Below are positions 61,847-64,000 of a stretch of 64,000 bases of DNA, in pieces. The position numbers were made by a program, and so were the translations under genes. Origin of the DNA: an uncultured Eubacteriales bacterium (lineage in GTDB: Bacteria > Bacillota > Clostridia > UBA1381 > UMGS1253); contig CABUKE010000003.1 in NCBI GenBank assembly GCA_902492065.1, positions 62,001-126,000 on the forward strand, in the 5' to 3' direction. The notes below the pieces were generated by a model, which had not been told where the DNA came from, did no database searches, and saw only the letters and a program-made list of their open reading frames with translations. The stretch's first letter is position 1; each line of letters begins with the position of its first letter.

Positions 61847-64000
61847 ATGTGTAACAAACTTTACAAGAGGTGCATCAGCGCGTTCCTTGCTCTGTTGCTG
61901 ATTCTGTCGGTATTTCCCTCGAATATGGGGATAATTGCTGCGCCGGCAGCGGGTTCGGCTTCAGACGTCGTCGTGCTTGATGAGCAGTTTGACTATAATA
62001 TCGACAAAAATCTTCTGATTACGCCAAAAAGCGACAAAGACAACGCGACGCTCATTAATGAGAATATTGGCACAGAAGAAAAGCCGGAGTACCGCTACGG
62101 CCTCTGGTATGACGAGAGTACAAAAGGCAACGCGAAAAACAAAAGCCTGACAAACTACAACTGGAGCGGCGACTACAATCCGGATGACCATAACGTAGAG
62201 GCAAGAGCCGTTGTCGACCCAACAGACACGCGGGATATCCCCGACGAACAAAAAAACCGTGTGGGCAGGATCACTCCGCCGGAGTACGGCTGGAGCGGCG
62301 TTACTCTGAGAAAAATTCTGCCTGCGCCGCTCAATGAAGAAACAGGCTGGCTGATAATAACAGGCAAAATTATGGCGCCGATTCCGACCACCGACAATAC
62401 CGACCCCGTGTTCCATGTCGGCATTACGAACGCGGAGGGCAGGACCCGCAATCTCATAAGCTTTAACAACCGTATAACCGGGTCAAACGCGGGCAGTATC
62501 AGAACAAACAATAACGGCACCAATATAGGGATCTTCCGCCGCGACAACAATTGGATTCGCTTTACCGTTGCAGTAAAAGCAAATGAGGCGGATATGACGC
62601 AGTCACCCGTATACTTTATGGCGAGCGGCAACGGCAATGTTGCCACGACATATAACGGCGAAGGCGTTTCGAACTTGAAGGTTACAGACAAGGTGATGAA
62701 CCTATCACCCTCTGCCTTTAACGCCGCCGACACAGGAACGCTCACCACACAAAACGCTGCAATCACTGTAAACTGCGCTGGAAATTCTGAAAATCCATCC
62801 AATCCGAGCGTATACCTGGACGACTTTAAGGTATATTATCCGGGCAATCTTACCATGTCGGTAATGGGCAGCGAGGTTTCGCCAGCAGAACCAATTACCG
62901 TAAAGTTCAGCCATAACGTGGATGTCAGCACGGTTACAGCAGACAACATCAAATTGGCAAAGGCATCCGACCCCACAAATTACATAGAAGCGGCAGTTGC
63001 TATCGACCCGCTTAATGGAGAAACCTTTACCGTGACCCCGACTGCATCGCTCGACTACGGTACGGAATATATCATCACGGCAAATTCGTCCGTTGTTGAC
63101 ATTGTGGGTGGTACAGTAAGCGGTAGCGCGGCGTTTACAACCGGGCGCACCCCGTATGATACGATTCAGGAGCTTCACATTAACGAACCTTCCAATTTGG
63201 ACCAGGACAGCCAGGCGATTGAAGCAGTAAGTTTCTCGATTACTACCGTACCGGCTGACAATGTGGATACAAGCCTGATTGAATGGTATGTGGACGGTGC
63301 AAAACAGGATACCACCGGTTCTGCGTTCACCTTTACGCCGCCGGCAGGACTTGGCAGCTATGTAATCTATGCGAAAGTGAAAGATACTGACATAAAAAGT
63401 GAAGAACGCACTGTCTCTGTGACGGGAGAAGGCTTTAGCGCCATTACTTCGCTCACCATCAACCGCCCGTCCAACCTCACACAGACTTTGGACGGCTCGC
63501 AGACACCCATTGTGTTTATGGTAGAAACCACTCCCGACACAAATGTGGATTTAAGCCTGATTGAATGGTACGTGGATGATACGCTCCAAACGTCCGCTAC
63601 CGGCAGCACGGAGTTCACCTATACGCTCAGTTCCGCAGGCACATATACAGTGTATGCAAAAGTATCAGGAACAGACGTGGTATCGGAAACGCGCACAATT
63701 CGGCTGAAAGTGCCCGCGCTGGAAGATATCTCCGTTATGCGAGAAACCTTTGACTACGATTTGGGACGCGACTTTGAATCAGACCTCCCCTCCATCTGGT
63801 CAAAAATACAAAACACAGGCACGGACGACGATTACAGGGCTTCGGGCAGCATTATCGTCAAGGAGGACCCGGAAAATCCAAATAATAAGGCGCTTGGCAT
63901 CCTTCCGCCGAACGGACCGTGGATGAGTTACCGCTTAACCGCAACGCTGCCGCAGGCATTTGAGTCTACCGGCACGGTAACGCCGCTGGTTGTATCCGGG
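61847..64000 (+). CDS. Large secreted multi-module protein, 3' end outside window
   Basis: First 718 codons; the frame is open at the window edge. The ATG follows AGAAAGGAAGG. A signal peptide (about 1-38, KLYKRCISAFLALLLILSVF) precedes a beta-sandwich CBM- or LamG-like domain (about 45-330). An SbsA/Big_5-type Ig domain follows (about 333-430, ending GSAAFTTGRTPYDT), then two tandem ~88-residue Ig-like repeats (about 445-530 and 538-622), both containing SLIEWYVD and a closing YxVYAKV strand. A new sandwich domain begins (RETFDYDLGRDF). No catalytic domain has appeared yet. These modules also occur in the 1988-residue deacetylase, so this is probably another glycan-active surface enzyme. Confidence 0.85.
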   Translation, partial: MCNKLYKRCISAFLALLLILSVFPSNMGIIAAPAAGSASDVVVLDEQFDYNIDKNLLITPKSDKDNATLINENIGTEEKPEYRYGLWYDESTKGNAKNKSLTNYNWSGDYNPDDHNVEARAVVDPTDTRDIPDEQKNRVGRITPPEYGWSGVTLRKILPAPLNEETGWLIITGKIMAPIPTTDNTDPVFHVGITNAEGRTRNLISFNNRITGSNAGSIRTNNNGTNIGIFRRDNNWIRFTVAVKANEADMTQSPVYFMASGNGNVATTYNGEGVSNLKVTDKVMNLSPSAFNAADTGTLTTQNAAITVNCAGNSENPSNPSVYLDDFKVYYPGNLTMSVMGSEVSPAEPITVKFSHNVDVSTVTADNIKLAKASDPTNYIEAAVAIDPLNGETFTVTPTASLDYGTEYIITANSSVVDIVGGTVSGSAAFTTGRTPYDTIQELHINEPSNLDQDSQAIEAVSFSITTVPADNVDTSLIEWYVDGAKQDTTGSAFTFTPPAGLGSYVIYAKVKDTDIKSEERTVSVTGEGFSAITSLTINRPSNLTQTLDGSQTPIVFMVETTPDTNVDLSLIEWYVDDTLQTSATGSTEFTYTLSSAGTYTVYAKVSGTDVVSETRTIRLKVPALEDISVMRETFDYDLGRDFESDLPSIWSKIQNTGTDDDYRASGSIIVKEDPENPNNKALGILPPNGPWMSYRLTATLPQAFESTGTVTPLVVSG

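Overview
The window looks like chromosome from an anaerobic Gram-positive bacterium of class Clostridia. This is an inference from three things: the gene content (Rex, HemZ, a Rel/SpoT–RecJ cluster, the DAP lysine pathway, SLH and copper-amine-oxidase-like surface modules, a ClpE-like ATPase with an N-terminal zinc finger, a Na+-pump decarboxylase subunit), strong AGGAGG-type ribosome binding sites, and sigma-A promoters close to TTGACA-17-TATAAT. Coding DNA is moderately GC-rich by eye and intergenic DNA is AT-rich. I see no tRNA, rRNA, CRISPR array, prophage or insertion sequence. The genus cannot be fixed from this sequence alone.

1-15.9 kb. A partial Nudix gene, an oxidoreductase, a PadR/DUF2812 pair with a clear operator-promoter, and a small NTF2-like protein come first. 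Then comes a lysine biosynthesis operon (asd, dapA, dapB, ACT protein) on the minus strand. It is headed by a lysine riboswitch plus terminator and, unusually, has a secreted GH10 xylanase between asd and dapA. An intracellular GH30 enzyme with dtd and a UPF0178 gene follows. It is divergent from a zinc operon (zur-znuA-znuC-znuB) whose promoter carries a perfect 27-bp palindrome. A cysteine-rich protein of unknown function and a GNAT gene close the region.

16-38 kb is a glycan-degradation region: an FAD-dependent oxidoreductase, a phosphotransferase broken by an 8-bp tandem duplication, a GH38 alpha-mannosidase, a 1988-residue secreted multi-module polysaccharide deacetylase, an AraC regulator, a 1406-residue secreted heparinase II/III-like lyase, an SLH-anchored deacetylase, an Lsa-type ABC-F protein behind a leader peptide and attenuator, and a Gfo/Idh/MocA oxidoreductase. 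A Na+-pump decarboxylase beta subunit with a 45-residue gamma-like partner follows.

39-61 kb is mostly housekeeping: recJ-rel-MBL-hemZ-nucleoside kinase-DUF1848; rex with a P-loop/Asp23 fusion gene; a GNAT-DUF6062-membrane protein run; an OGG-type glycosylase; tyrS-thyA-folA-DUF2007-rnhA; a YkuS-like gene; a cysteine desulfurase with its IscU scaffold; and the ClpE-like gene. The window ends with a DUF4430 lipoprotein and the first 718 codons of another large secreted protein, which shares Ig-like modules with the 1988-residue deacetylase.

No clearly new defence or mobile system is visible. The points most worth checking are the xylanase inside the lysine-riboswitch operon, the 8-bp duplication in the phosphotransferase, the attenuated ABC-F gene, the P-loop/Asp23 fusion, the paired inverted repeats at the clpE promoter, and the cysteine-rich 283-residue protein.
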